NCBI GenBank assembly: GCA_905250115.1
Contig: CAJNOI010000126.1
Location: 125,018-189,017, forward strand
Direction: 5' to 3'
Source of the DNA: Adineta steineri
Taxonomy: Eukaryota; Rotifera; Eurotatoria; Adinetida; Adinetidae
DNA length: 64,000 nt
Of the stretch, positions 48,553-61,800 are shown piece after piece. The notes below the pieces were generated by a model. It had not been told where the DNA came from. It did not search any database and saw only the letters and a list, made by a program, of their open reading frames with translations. A program made the translations under genes and the position numbers. Position 1 is the first letter of the stretch; every line of letters begins with the position of its first letter.

Positions 48553-50824
48553 ATGTATAAATTATATATTTCAATCACGATATGTAAATTTTCTTTATAA
48601 TTTCATCAAAATTCTATAATTTATCTTGTATAACTAGTATTATTAGTGATTGTTTCAATTCATGCGAAGTCTGTTTTACGAAATGGTCTTCCATCAAGAT
48701 ATCATGTTAGTGGTGTTATTCAATTGCCTTATGCAGAAATAAGTGAACCATTTGAATCATGGATTGATGTTCAAGCTGGATTTTCACGTATTGATTATTA
48801 TGGCGGTTAGTTAGTTATATATTTTATTCAATAATAATAATAATAGAAAATCAATTATAGGTGCAGCAAAAACTATTCAACGAAAAGGACAAAATAATCA
48901 AGATTTCGGTGCTAATTATAAAATTGTACCAATATCTGGTAAATAAAAAGATGAATCAATAAATCTTATATTCCAATTATTTGTATTAATAGATGAAGTC
49001 ACATTAAATAAAATCACATGTTTTCAATCTAATGGTTCAAAAGAACAATTAATGGATGTTCAACATACTATACCAGATATAAATTCATTTGAAGTATTTC
49101 ATTAATATTTATATTTTATTTGAATTTATTCCATTTCTTTTTCAATAGGATTTGGGTCAAGCTGAATGGCGTGGAATAAAATGTCAAATGTATCAAAGTA
49201 TTGATCAAGAAGGTGATAAAAAATCTACCTATACTTATTATATTAATGCTGAAACAAAACATCCAGTACATTATGAAATGTTTGGCTATGATACATTAAT
49301 TGGTTCTCATTTTGATAAATATACAATTGATTATTACAATTATGATGAAAATCCAATTGACTCAAGTTTATATCATATTACTGATGGTAAACAATAACTT
49401 TTTATTTTTTTAATAATATAAGCAATGAAATGTTTTTATTTTCAATAGAAATGACATGTATAGAATTTCCAGATTCAGATAGTGAACATACATCACCACG
49501 TGTTTTATTCAATCCTATGAGTGAATATATGAATCGTCACGGTGAAGATTATCTTCAAACATCATTTGATGAATTTAAAAATAAACATGGCTATAAATAT
49601 AAAGATGAACATGAACATCGTCATCGATTGAAAACATTTCGACATAATAATCGTTATGTAAATACACATAATCGTGCAGGACTTTCATATAAAATGAAAT
49701 TAAATAAATTTGCTGATCGAACTGTAAATATATATATTTTCATGAGAAAGAATATTTCTTATTGTTTTTTTTCTTTGTATTTAAGGATGATGAATTACGA
49801 GTACTTCGTGGTCGTCGTCATTCAAAAGGTTATAATGGTGGTCTTCCTTTTCCAATTGAAGAATTAACACAAACTAATCAAGCTATTCCAGATTCAATTG
49901 ATTGGAGACTTATGGGGGCTGTAACACCAGTTAAAGATCAAGGTATTTGTGGTTCATGTTGGACTTTTGGTACAACAGGTGTTATTGAAGGTGCTTATTT
50001 TGTTAAGGTAAAAGAAGAAATATTTATATAAGTTTTCATATAATTTTTTAATTTAAAATAGCATGGATCATCAATTCGTTTATCTGAACAAGGTTTGAAT
50101 ATTTATACAAAATAGAAATGAATTAAATCGAAAAATATTTTTTGTTTGTGTAAATAGACTTAGTTGATTGTTCATGGGGTTTTGGAAATAATGGTTGTGA
50201 TGGTGGTGAAGATTATCGTGCATATCAATATATTATGAAACATGATGGAATTGCTTTTGAAGATAGTTATGGTCCATATTTACAAGAAGATAGTTTTTGT
50301 CATCATGATACAGCAATTAAAGGTGCTAAAATTCTTGGATATGTTAATGTTACTGAAACTGATGAAGAAGCTTTAAAAATTGCAATTGCAAAGAAAGGTC
50401 CAGTTTCTGTTGGTAAGAATTAAATCATTCATATTTATTTATATATACAATTTTGTAATATTAGGTATTGATGCTGCTCACAAAAGTTTTGTATTTTACG
50501 CAAGTGGAGGTAAGAATTAATTATATTGAACTATTTGATATTTATGTTATTTCTTTTAGTGTATTATGAACCTGATTGTGGTATATATATTCTTTATTAT
50601 AATTTCATCAGATATTTAATTCATTGATTTTTTTAGGTAGTAAACTTGAAAATTTAGATCATGCTGTATTAGCTGTTGGATATGGTACATTAAATGGTAA
50701 AGATTACTGGCTTGTAAAAAATTCTTGGTCAACATATTGGGGCAATGATGGCTATGTACTTATGTCTCGAAAGAATAACAATTGCGGTGTAGCTACAGCA
50801 GCAACATATGTTATTGTTGCATAA
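48553..50824 (+). CDS. 26/29-kDa-type papain-family cysteine protease
   Basis: Twelve exons: 48553-48583, 48638-48805, 48861-48938, 48993-49093, 49149-49386, 49449-49723, 49786-50007, 50062-50092, 50158-50412, 50465-50509, 50560-50580, 50637-50824; 550 residues, matching the 26/29-kDa proteinase of insects (about 549). A signal peptide ([20 protein letters not shown]) is split by the first intron. The N-terminal chain domain follows ([46 protein letters not shown]). The I29 propeptide ([16 protein letters not shown]) precedes the peptidase C1 domain ([11 protein letters not shown] catalytic Cys about 352; [11 protein letters not shown]is about 496; KNSWSTYWG Asn about 516). It is a secreted or lysosomal protease, probably digestive or immune. 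Exon 11 is a 21-nt microexon. Exon 8's donor (GTTTGA) is weak. Confidence 0.92.
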
Positions 50825-50936
50825 ACTATTATTATCTCAAAAACTGTCTCTGTCTTATAAAAAGATCTGCTTTTTTTTATACTTTATTCCAGCTTATTAA
50901 ATAAAAACAAAAAAAAATAAATAAAAATGTTTTTGT

Positions 50937-52278
50937 TTAACAGATAACATGTGGTCGTCTCCACTTATGACCAGTAACTTGATAAATGCCACGGCAATAT
51001 AAATAAAGTTGATGAAATGGATTTATTAAATATCGACGTCGACTTGCCCATTCACTAAAACCACTACGAGACATAATTAATGTATCACATTCTCCAAGTA
51101 CATAAAAATCTGAAATAACTTTAAGAAAACCTTGACATTGTTCTGTTGATGAATATGATGTTGATAAACGATCAATATGAATAATTGGTCCAGGAATAGA
51201 TATCGATTGACTTTTATTATATTTATTCAGAATATATTGATTGATTTTCATTGAATCACTTGTTATGAATATAATTGATTGTTTATTTAGTGTTAAATTT
51301 TTATCAACAAATTCAACAATATCTTCAACTATTGTATCACGATAAGAAAGTATTTTATCATGAATCATAGTTGGATTTTTTCCGACACGTATATGTAAAC
51401 AAATCAATTGTTTTCTTATATTATTATCATTATTTAATTTTGTTAATACTTGATCAACAGAATTTTTTACTTGATCTGTTGGTTGAAAAAGAAGTTCATA
51501 TAGAAGTGGAAATAAACGAGCTTGAGACATATCACTCGATGATAAATTTAATAATTGAACTATATTTTGTATATGTTTATTAGCTAATGCAGGTGTTATA
51601 TAATCACTATTTGTTGTCAAATAAATATCATCATATATTGACCAATCTTTAATAAAATTTGTTAAAGAAATTTTCTCATAAATATTTCGTGCTAACTGAG
51701 GACTACGTGTAGTTTCAATACGCAATTGATTACGATTAGCTCTAACAAAAAAAGAAAAGTCATTAATTTCATATTGTATTTTAAATATGATTTATACTCG
51801 AATTCAATCGGATGCCAATTATATAGATTTGGTTTTAATAGTTTTGTTAATTCACATGGATATGGCATATCAATATAAAATCGTCTTTTACTAAGTACAG
51901 CCAAGATAAATGCTGATGTTATACCACGAAGTCGATCACCCCCTTAAAATACTATAGAATATTATCTATCTCGATTATAAATTGAATTTTGTTGATTTTC
52001 GTATACTTACATCCACCACACCATTTACGACATCGATAAGTTAATGATGGTGACCTATCTGAAGATGGTCCATCAAGTAACATTGATATATTAACATGTT
52101 GAAACTGTTGATTAAGTAAATGAAGACGTTCATTGATTTTGTTTGATAAATTATTAATTGATGATACAGTTGTTTTTTTACTTATTGAACAAAGACGATA
52201 AATTAAAACAATAAATCCTATGATAAAACATAATGTCAGAAGAAAACGGTAGGAACGTAGGCATCGCATTGTATGCAT
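50937..52278 (-). CDS. Fucosyltransferase-like type II membrane enzyme
   Basis: Three exons, 52278-52011, 51942-51798, 51741-50937, 405 residues. A signal anchor (FLLTLCFIIGFIVLIYRL) lies near residues 12-30. The lumenal domain starts CRKWCGGWGDRLRGI, continues with ICLHIRVGKNP (the HxRxG motif of GT-B fucosyltransferases), and ends with DTLIMSRSGFSEWASRRR. This pattern is that of GT11/GT23/GT65-like enzymes that transfer fucose from GDP-fucose in the Golgi. The exact family is not resolved. The ATG directly abuts a splice acceptor (AATATTAATATAG|ATG). It is convergent with the cathepsin gene (112 bp apart). Confidence 0.65.
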
Positions 52279-55200
52279 CTATATTAATATTCCATCTGGA
52301 AATATATGATTTATTTATCTATTGTCATAGAAAGGTTATTCGCTAATTTTGACGATTATCCAGATGGCAATTTCGTAATAATAGAAGAAGAAAAAAAAAG
52401 AATAATAATGTCATAATAGTCTTACGAAGGTAATCATTTTTTTATTTGACTACTTATAATTTATTTATTTTATGAATAATACTTTGCTGAATCAAGAATT
52501 ACATCTTTTTACATTTTTTATATAAATTCTATGCAATTCGTTAACGTCTACATCGAAATATGATATAATAAATGAAACATAAAAAAAAAGGGGTCAGAAT
52601 AAATCTTATTTCAATCAGACAAACATGATTATAAACAGTCATATTTTGAAAGATCGATTAATGAATGTGTCTCAATATTATAATCCTACATATGTATGAT
52701 ATATGCAGATGAATATGATTACTAACCATATTAAAAAATATTTACTCATTCTTTCAACATAAACATAAATATTCATAGTTTTTGCTTCTATATCATGTTT
52801 TGTTTTTTACTGACATAAAGACATATAATTCTAATAATAAACTGTGTAAGCTTGTATTCCTGATTTTTAAATTTGCATCATTTCTATAATAATAAAATAA
52901 ACTTCAATGCACTAATTCAAAATAGAAGCAGTAATAACAAGCATTCATTTAAGAAGGTCGTCTGGATTCTTAAAAACATGGTATTGTTAGTAGAGTGACA
53001 AAATCATAAGATATTATTGTGCAACAGAGGTATGTATGATTGATTATTTTTTTTTTGTAGAAAAAATATTAAAAATTAGCTTTAGACAATTGTTTCTTAA
53101 TAGAAAATCTTTGAAAAGTTGTTTAATTGATTCTAATGCGTTTACTCATCAACTGTTAAGTACTTATTGATATTAGATACCGAGACATAGTATCCAACTC
53201 AATATTTGTTCTAAAACCAAACAAATTACTCATCGACGCGAAAAATCCGAAGAATTACATTCACTGCTTAAAACTGATTTGCTGTTTATTCGCAGTTAGA
53301 CGGTTATTAACTGACACGGTTACCAACTCAGATGGGTGTGGGTATCAGAGTAAGGTTGATGTAATACCCACACCCACACCCTCAAGATTATTTTTAATAA
53401 GTTAATTTGACGGTTTTTGGACTATATTGCATAATAATTTGTATGGTAAACTTTTAGTATATTTTCAGTTTCATCAATATTGAGGATTGATAAAATGACT
53501 ACCTGTTATTACAGAGACATTTTTTAGATGATTTGTATTTAGATTCCATAGTTAATTCATAATAATTTAAAAAAAACATTTTCAATTCAATAGTCATGGT
53601 TCCAACATAACCTAAAAGAATATCATGACCTCAAAGAATTCTATGAAACGGAATTTTTTAACACACACACACACATGCATATTAAACAGATAGAGTATAG
53701 CGTGTATTTAAATTATAATCCCTTCACGTAGACATTTATTGACACTACACATCGTTCATATAAAATTTATGATAAGTGTTGGCCTGGATTCTTTCTCGAA
53801 ACTAGTGTGAGTTATAATAGAAAAAAAAGGCAATATTTATATACATATATGACAGAGGAAAAGGATTTCCTATGAATGATTTTGTCAGAATTAATTAAGT
53901 TGATTTTTAATAATTAAATCAGAGTGCTATTTTAAAAGCTTGTTTTATAATGATTGTATTTGAAATATGAAAAAAATAGAATAACATCAAGGGATAATTA
54001 CGCATACATTTCAAATACAAAAATACATGTCTTCATATATTGTAACATAGATTAATTTTTTTCAAACTAACATGAAATAATTTGTATCTATTAATATTTA
54101 AAGTTCCTTTGAGAAACGTTCCAACACGTTATCTAATCATAAAATAGACTAGGATAAAAGCAATATGTGTGTGCCAGTAGACAACGAAATGAAAAAAGTC
54201 TTTAGAACAATCTTCTTTCAATAGTCATTTATTATCTAAGCGATAAATAATATGAATTGATTAATTATTTAATGAATATTAAAAATTTCCAAAGAATAAA
54301 ATTTTTTTGATTAAATTTCTATTTATTGTCAACAGATTAAGTCATACATGTTAAGAAAAAAGCGAAAGATTATCAGACCGTGTATAATCATGTGTTAATA
54401 GATTTATGTTTATCATAAATATAGTTCCTCCTCTTCTTACTCATTTGTTCTATTTATAATTCAAAGCAACAACATTTCAAGATTTTGTTTTCTCAATGAA
54501 GGAAAAATTTCTTATTTCCTCTTATAGATATTTTCTAGTTGTCTTAAACAGTATGTGGAACATATCCTTTGTGCATGTCTATAACTGACGTTTATATTAA
54601 AAAAAGACTGATTTAATTAATCTAATCCATATTAATACATTTATTTTCTTATTTAAATATGCATGTCACAGTTTATATGAAAATATACTAAGAAACCTCA
54701 AAAGATATTTCAGTACAATGGTAATTTGATATAATCATTTAATATTCCTATTATATTGATCCTTATCTAAAGGATGACTGTCAATCTGATAATTATACTT
54801 TTTTTGAAATTTATATAATTATTTCCTTTATTTTTCATAAAAGTCTAATATAAACAGGATTACTATTTAATTGATACCACGCATATAATAGACTGTAAAA
54901 AATAAAAACTACATTATCAGAAGTTATTTTCTTTCTTTTTTGTCAACAAGATCATTTTGATAAGAAAATTGTAATGACAAAATATTCCATAATTACTTTG
55001 TGTTAAATATAATCTTGTAGGCGTACATTCCTTTTTTTTATTTGCTTATCACTTAGAACACAAAAAATTGTATTTTAAGAACATTATAAAATTACTTTTG
55101 AACTATATTTTTATTGTTATATCAATTTCATATATAGAATTATCTAGTTCTTTTTTTATTGATACAGTATATATATAACCGAGTTTAATGGAATAAATGT

Positions 55201-55655
55201 TTTCCTTTAATTATACACAGTTAAACATGATCAGTCTTATCGAAGTATATTTAGTTACATATATTTTTGTTTATACTTTCTGATCCACTTTTCTATAATT
55301 ACGTTTAGTTATCTATTACATTAGTTCTTTTCAGTTAAGTGATCTCCTTACATCCGCATATTCCAGTAGTAGTACTAGCATTCATATGAGACATCCGCAT
55401 GGAGAGTGATGTATTATTCTATTTTTTCTGCTTATAGCAGCTGGTTGACAGAAATATTCTATATATACCGTAAGTTACATTGATGAGTGCAAAAGTCTGC
55501 ACAAAACAATGCTGTTTTTGTTTATATATTATCGAGCTCGATAAGTTATTATCTTTTATATTAGATTGACATTTATGAGTAATATAATATAAAGTAAAAT
55601 ATTTTAAAGAATTTATTAATAATATATACAGCATATAAAATAATTATTCTATTTC
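52279..55655. other. Large intergenic region, 3.4 kb
   Basis: AT-rich with no convincing coding frame. It holds the telomere-like patch (53331-53386) and a short (CA)n run (about 53661-53674). A small open frame at 55419-55634 on the minus strand overlaps the 3' flank of the GPCR and shows no domain. Confidence 0.45.
53331..53386. repeat. Telomere-like TGTGGG/CCCACA patch, inverted
   Basis: GATGGGTGTGGGT (53331-53343) on the plus strand faces ACCCACACCCACACCCTCAAG (53366-53386), which is GGGTGTGGGTGTGGGT on the minus strand: two to three tandem TGTGGG units. The spacer is about 22 bp. It is similar to 42071-42113. Confidence 0.6.
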
Positions 55656-56955
55656 TTATACAACTTGTCGTATAGGATAAGGTCTTACACATGGTGAAAC
55701 AGGAGAATTTCGATATTTTGTTTGATAAACCTGTTGATAGATAGTATTTTTTCCATTTTGTGTTGATGATGAACGACGATTAGGTATATAACATCTTGGT
55801 ATAAAAATTTTTCGTATATGTCTTATATAATGTTTCGCTATGCGTTTTAATTCTTTACGAAATTGTCTTCCACTTAAACAATAAACATAAAAATTTAATG
55901 AACAAGTTGCTAGTATAATAACGCTAACCCAATGTGCTAACATGAAATCATCTGTTGAAAAGTAAACAAGTGATGTCATACTTGACGATAGAAAAAATAA
56001 TAATGAATGTAATATTAAAACAATATTCATCCAAGACATTTTTCCAAACGGTACATTTGTTATTATTTGTGTTGATCCTTTTAAAGAACTATGCCGTTGA
56101 CAATTTTGATTTCTATCATATTGATATGTTGGTGATAGAGCAGCAATTTTTGTTGTTGAAATTGTTCCTGTTGACATTGATAAATGATTACTAAGATTAT
56201 GTTGTTGTCGTCGTCGTTTTACATGTGCTGTTGTACATAAAATACACGTTATTATACCAATATTAAATAGTGCAACTAATAACGATGGAATTAATTCTGA
56301 GAATAAACATCTTATTGTATGATAATTAAATCCAAACGATGGATTTTCAAAATAATTTTTCCATCCTAATGATACATGCTGTTCATTAAATGTACATTGT
56401 ATTGTTGTATGAGTTTCATTAAAACTAAATAAGTAAATAAATAAATAATTCTAAAAATAACAAGAATTTTTCTTACTATGCTAGATTTGGTGAAAAAAAG
56501 AATACGGTTGGACCTGTAACAATAATAACCATTATCAATGAAATAATAATCATACATAAAAATTTATATTTTTTTAAAAAACAAGATTTTTCATGTAGAT
56601 TAAATAAATGTAGACGCGATGTAACATATATAAATCTTTCGATGACCCAAAAAACAGTTACCCATGCCGCAAGTACACGAAATGATGATGATAAACGATA
56701 AATTTTACATGTTAACCAATATGTACTAACGATATTATCAGATAACCATCGTCGTGTTGTTGAATGAAGTAATAATGTATAACGAATAATACATATTAAA
56801 TTAATTGAAAAAGATGTTAATGATAAAATAGCATATGTTGAGCAACAACGAAAACGACGTGATGAAAAAACCACAAGACCAAGAAGATTACCAATAAAAC
56901 CCAAAATAAATAAAATAACACAAATCCAATCAGTAGTAATAACAACGAGTTCCAT
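55656..56955 (-). CDS. Rhodopsin-like G-protein-coupled receptor
   Basis: Two exons, 56955-56477 and 56424-55656, 415 residues. Seven hydrophobic helices can be placed. TM1 carries GFIGNLLGLVVF (the Gly-Asn motif), TM2-TM3 follow with a Cys before TM3 (WLTCKIYRLSSSF), and the region after TM3 reads VIERFIYV in place of DRY. A loop Cys (TTIQCTF) can pair with it. The long third cytoplasmic loop is basic and Ser-rich. TM7 has LNFYVYCLSGRQFRKEL, in place of NPxxY. This layout suits the FMRFamide-/neuropeptide-receptor-like class that is expanded in rotifers and other spiralians. The ligand is unknown. The intron falls at the start of the second extracellular loop. Confidence 0.82.
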
Positions 56956-58417
56956 TCACCGTTGATACAAGTATCTATATGTAGAATAATAAAATAAAGT
57001 GTGGACTGACATAAGACACTGCAAGAATGAAAGTGAGAAGTAATAGAAAAAAGAAGAAGAAGAAGAAGGGGAAGAAGAAACAGAGAATATTCTCACGACA
57101 CCGGGAAAAGCAAAGACACTGTCATAGAAGACATTTTTATTCTGTGCTATTGTCATATTGTATATGATGGAGTATTCTTGCATGAGAAAGAAAGATAATA
57201 TTGAGCTTATATTTGATCGGTATTTGTTAAGAGTACAAAGAAGAAAAAACTGAAATACTATCGCACGCAATTTGATGGTAACAATTTGCGTCTGATTTCT
57301 TCATTAGGTCAAATTACTTTTTTTTTATATGTGAAGAAAAAACAAATACGGAAAATGAAAAAAACTTAGCAGCTTAATCGCACACAAATAGTTATTCATG
57401 CATTTACGTCAATTTTCATGCTAACACTCCTATTAATATAGTTTGTGAAGGAGTTACAACAGGACTCGTATAAATAATAACAGAAGTCTAATAACATTCG
57501 CGTCATACATCGGAAAAAATATTTGAAAAGCAAATATTTTTATAGATCAATAGGTAAATGGAAATATAAAAACGTCACTTTTCCATGCGTAGTTACTCCT
57601 GCATACATTTATTTACGACGTCTTTGCCTGATATAGAAGGTTTACATATAAGGGTACTTTCAATTTTGTTAAGTTTGATAAGTATAAGCAAAAAAAAGAA
57701 ATATTGACGTTTCCGACACAGGCTGACGTACTATAGTCACTGTCTACATGCGTGTATGTCGAAACTGATTGAAATAAATGACACGTATAGGTTGTCTAAA
57801 ATTAATTTGAAAAAATGTCGATGATGACAAGAAACTAATTGAACAATTGTTCAGTATATCATTGTTTATGCACCGATATAATGAAACGAAAGAGAAATGT
57901 CAAAAGCAATTATATACTTTAAGTACGCGAAAGCTCATACATAAATACTTTGACATTAATTTCTTTAATAGGAATCAAAAAAGAATAATAAGAAAATATT
58001 AAAGATCAATTGTAAAAAACAGTAGACAAGTGGTTTACTCCCACTTGCCTTTTACTTATGTAGAGTGCTACATATTGAATGTAGCAATTCTTCAACCGTA
58101 TAATTACAAATATTTCACGACTCAATTATACTTTTCTCATCTTTATTAAAAATATTCATTATGTAGTTTCGTTTCTGACAATAAAATCAGCATCTTCTTT
58201 TCTATAGATCTTACTTTTACTATATGTCGATTAATCTATATGTCAACATTTACACACTTCTGTGTCAAAGAAACTTAAAACTCATTCTATATTATTAAAA
58301 AAATATTGATCTTATTTCTTTTTATAAAAGCATGTTATATTATTATATTCTTTAAGAAAGAAAAAATGAAGTAGTTTTAGATAACATATCGAAGGTATAC
58401 ATTATTTATCTGTGATA
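56956..58417. other. Intergenic
   Basis: Contains a GAA/GAAG purine run (about 57050-57090) close upstream of the GPCR, and a hairpin-like CAAGTGG...CCACTTG (about 58028-58049). No gene seen. Confidence 0.4.
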
Positions 58418-58801
58418 ATGGTTATATGCAATCAACAAATAATTATTATTTTGTTTATAATTATAAGTTTAATTGTATTCATCTGTACCTTATATGAAAT
58501 TTCATTAAATAATCAAAGAAAATTATTAATAACTATAGTTGATTATCGTTGGAATCCATTAGTAAATGTACCTGTTCAATTTGAAACAACAGATGAATAC
58601 TATGAAGAATATTATACTGATAAACAAGGTCAAATACTATTCTATGCGAACAACAACCTTAATGATACAGAACTTATACATATATTAGTCGGTGGAATCA
58701 ATGAAAAAATTTCATTAATGGATAAAGAAGTAACAGTAAGACTCAGTATGATTAATCGAGATACTGGTGAATCATATAATGATGATGATACCTTTAGTTA
58801 A
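58418..58801 (+). CDS. Small membrane-anchored protein, unknown
   Basis: Single exon, about 127 residues from the ATG at 58418. An N-terminal helix (IIIILFIIISLIVFICTLYE) is followed by about 90 polar residues predicted as strands (LITIVDYRWNPLVNVPVQFE, YYTDKQGQILFYANNN, KEVTVRLSMINRDTG). The GxPLxNVPV...YTDxxGxI pattern resembles carboxypeptidase-regulatory-like or transthyretin-like beta-sandwich modules. The acidic tail DDDTF is short. It is an isolated small gene in a gene-poor stretch; transcription is unproven. Confidence 0.45.
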   Translation: MVICNQQIIIILFIIISLIVFICTLYEISLNNQRKLLITIVDYRWNPLVNVPVQFETTDEYYEEYYTDKQGQILFYANNNLNDTELIHILVGGINEKISLMDKEVTVRLSMINRDTGESYNDDDTFS

Positions 58802-61800
58802 TTTTATATTTAAATAAAATAAAAAATATACAAACAATTTATATTTCACAGAGTAAATGATTTTATGAATACAACTATTTAAAAAAATGTGAAATGCCTA
58901 TGATAGTTAAGTTTTTATTATTATTTACAATTATAACAGTCAAACGTAGCGAATAAAATTTATCCTTAATGTTAATGGAAAATATACAAACCGTATATAA
59001 AATGAATTGTACATTATGAGTACTCTTTAAAAAAAAACAACATTGTAAAGAGCTTATAGATTAAATTTCTGTAGGAGCAATTATAATAAAAGGAAGTGAC
59101 GTAGTTAAAATCACGTGCATGAAGATTAGAAAAGTTATAGAAAGATTAAGGACTAACGAGGTATAAGAATTTTCAATTCTAGTGCGATACAATAAATGCA
59201 AAGTCATACTAATTAGGATGTCTGTCTATTCAACGAATTTATTTATCCTTACCATAAGAAAAATTTATTCTGATTGTTAAACTTTTTAGTCACACAGAAA
59301 TGTAGAGATTCATCTATAATCAAATGACACTTATCTTTAATGCAATTCATATTATTAAATCGGAGGAAGAACGATAATTCAATGTAGAAACTAATACTAA
59401 TAATTGAAACTGAAGAAAAAAACACATTTTTTTCATCTATTTATAATAATTTTTTTTATTTCACGCACTCTCATCTTACAAATAATGAACCAATCTTAAA
59501 TCTAAAAATAATATTTAATATCTTATTGCTCATTATTTTCTTGTTTCTTGAGTAAAAACATGAAATATTTCTAAAGTGTCGTTTAACCGGAAGATATTTA
59601 ACTAATTGACTAGAAACAAGTCATTATAATATCAAATAAGATCATCGTAACCCTACGGTCAAGGTTGATTTTATAATTTACAAGTTTTCGATAATTCTAT
59701 GAAAATCTTATATGTCTGACGTAAATACTTGAAAGATGAAACTTAGATAAATATTTAAAAAAAATTTAGTAACTGAAGAATATAAATGGTTTTTATAAGT
59801 CGAGTGTAAATTATATGAAGTAAAAAAAATTACGCATTTTATATTAATATGTAAAAGAATATTTCTTAAATCTATATATAGATATTTAGTTTCATTCGAT
59901 TGTCAAAAGGATTACATATAAACATGAAATATGTTTTGACTTTTTAATTTAGAAATAGATAATTTTATAAAGTGTATTCATATTTATATCCTTATTAATC
60001 TGAATATCATCAAAAAGGGATAATAAAAATGTACTTTTATTTCTTGTTGTCTTACTTAATTAGAGATAGAAAGCATGTTCAAGTACCACCGGTGATGTGT
60101 TATTATGTATACATTTTTTCAAAAGATTCTTGATAATATATATTTATTTTTTTAGGAATTCTTGGAAAATCATAGTGGAGGAAAAATACAGCTTCCTTTT
60201 TTCTCCCATCGTTTCATATAATTAAGAACTACGTACTATGGTTTTCTTCTCACGATAGTTAATAAATTATAGAATGAAATAAAAATATGAGAAATTGCAT
60301 TTCTCACCCTGTTTAATCATTAAAAAATACTGCATATGTTGTATAGACCGTTTTCTCGAGATATCATGCTTAACAAATTGTTAGTATTAATGACTTATTA
60401 AACAGTTCAATGATATTCAAGCCAACATTAAAATATATTTAGAAAGTTCCTACAAATATTCTTTCAACGGGGAAATAATTTCTAAAACTAATTTTAGTAT
60501 GCTGAAACTGTGTGTGGCATTTTATTATCGATGTTTTTTGGACGTATATTAGATCAAATATCATGTACATTGTCACAATATTTTTATCATGAGTACTAAC
60601 GATTCAATCTAAGAATAGAATTCCTATAAGATTATTCTTTTGTAAAAACATGGATTAACCTTTTTAAGCTTACATAATTATGAATGTCAATGCTCGTATA
60701 TAAAGATCAGTGATAGGATAAAGTGTTCTAGATATTACAGTCTGAGCGTTTATTCACGTTGAAATGTCTTTGAAATTATTCCAAGTATATTCATATAGCA
60801 TAAAGGTTTATTGATTAAACAGATGTTAGTGTTCGCTGTACCATGAAATTTATCAACTTCAATATGGAGCAGTTCTGACATATTATCTATTAATTGAAAA
60901 TACGTCTTCCATACTAATAATAGCGTTTTAATGCTCATGTTTTTTTTATTTTAAAGAATAGGATGTCATACATTTTGCCAATTTGATTTGTAGGCTTTGA
61001 CCGTAAGTAATATGGGCTTATATAATTATAGTTGATTTTGACTAGACTAATTTTAAAATATCACTTTCATTATTAATTCTTTATGGAATATGATTGAGAC
61101 TATAATTATACTACTATATTTAGTCCATGATATACAATTATATTGTCTATGTTCAGAAGGATTGAATCGATCTGTTACTTCGTTTAGTAAGTTTTAATTC
61201 TATTTTAAATTTTTGAAATACTGAAAAATCGATGCAAAACAAAGATATATATTAGAGATACCTTATAAAATGAATGTTTTGTCCTTTGTTAATTAGGATT
61301 ACGAGGAATGATAGTTGTTTTGATATATGAATAAATTTTTTTTAAATATATTTAGTATATGTTATTCAGTGCACAGATGTAACCGACATCCTACCAATAG
61401 TTTGTCACAAATGTGACAGACACTATCCATTAATATTAATTAATGATTATTAGTTTGTATTACAGATCATGGCAAACGCTGAGCAGAGATTGTGATAGAC
61501 GTTGTTACTTTTTATTAACTGATAATACAGTAGATATTTCATGTTTCACATTTTAATCCTATAGGAACTACGCTAATAGAATTTACTACTAGTACAAGGT
61601 AAGTATAACTAAAAAATTCACAAACTATATTTAATGAGATACCTTCGTCATGAAAAGTAACAAGTTATGAGACAGTATTTTCACTTAATACTTTTTATTT
61701 TAGTCATTATCACATATGACTATGTATATAATCACGTGAGAAGACTTAGTTTTATTATGTCTTTTCTATAAAACTATGATCAATACAATTCTTAAAATAA

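Noticed and set aside
60750..60938. Small minus-strand frame in the gene-poor region
   Set aside because: 62 codons, no signal peptide, domain or splice partner; within chance expectation for 3.9 kb.
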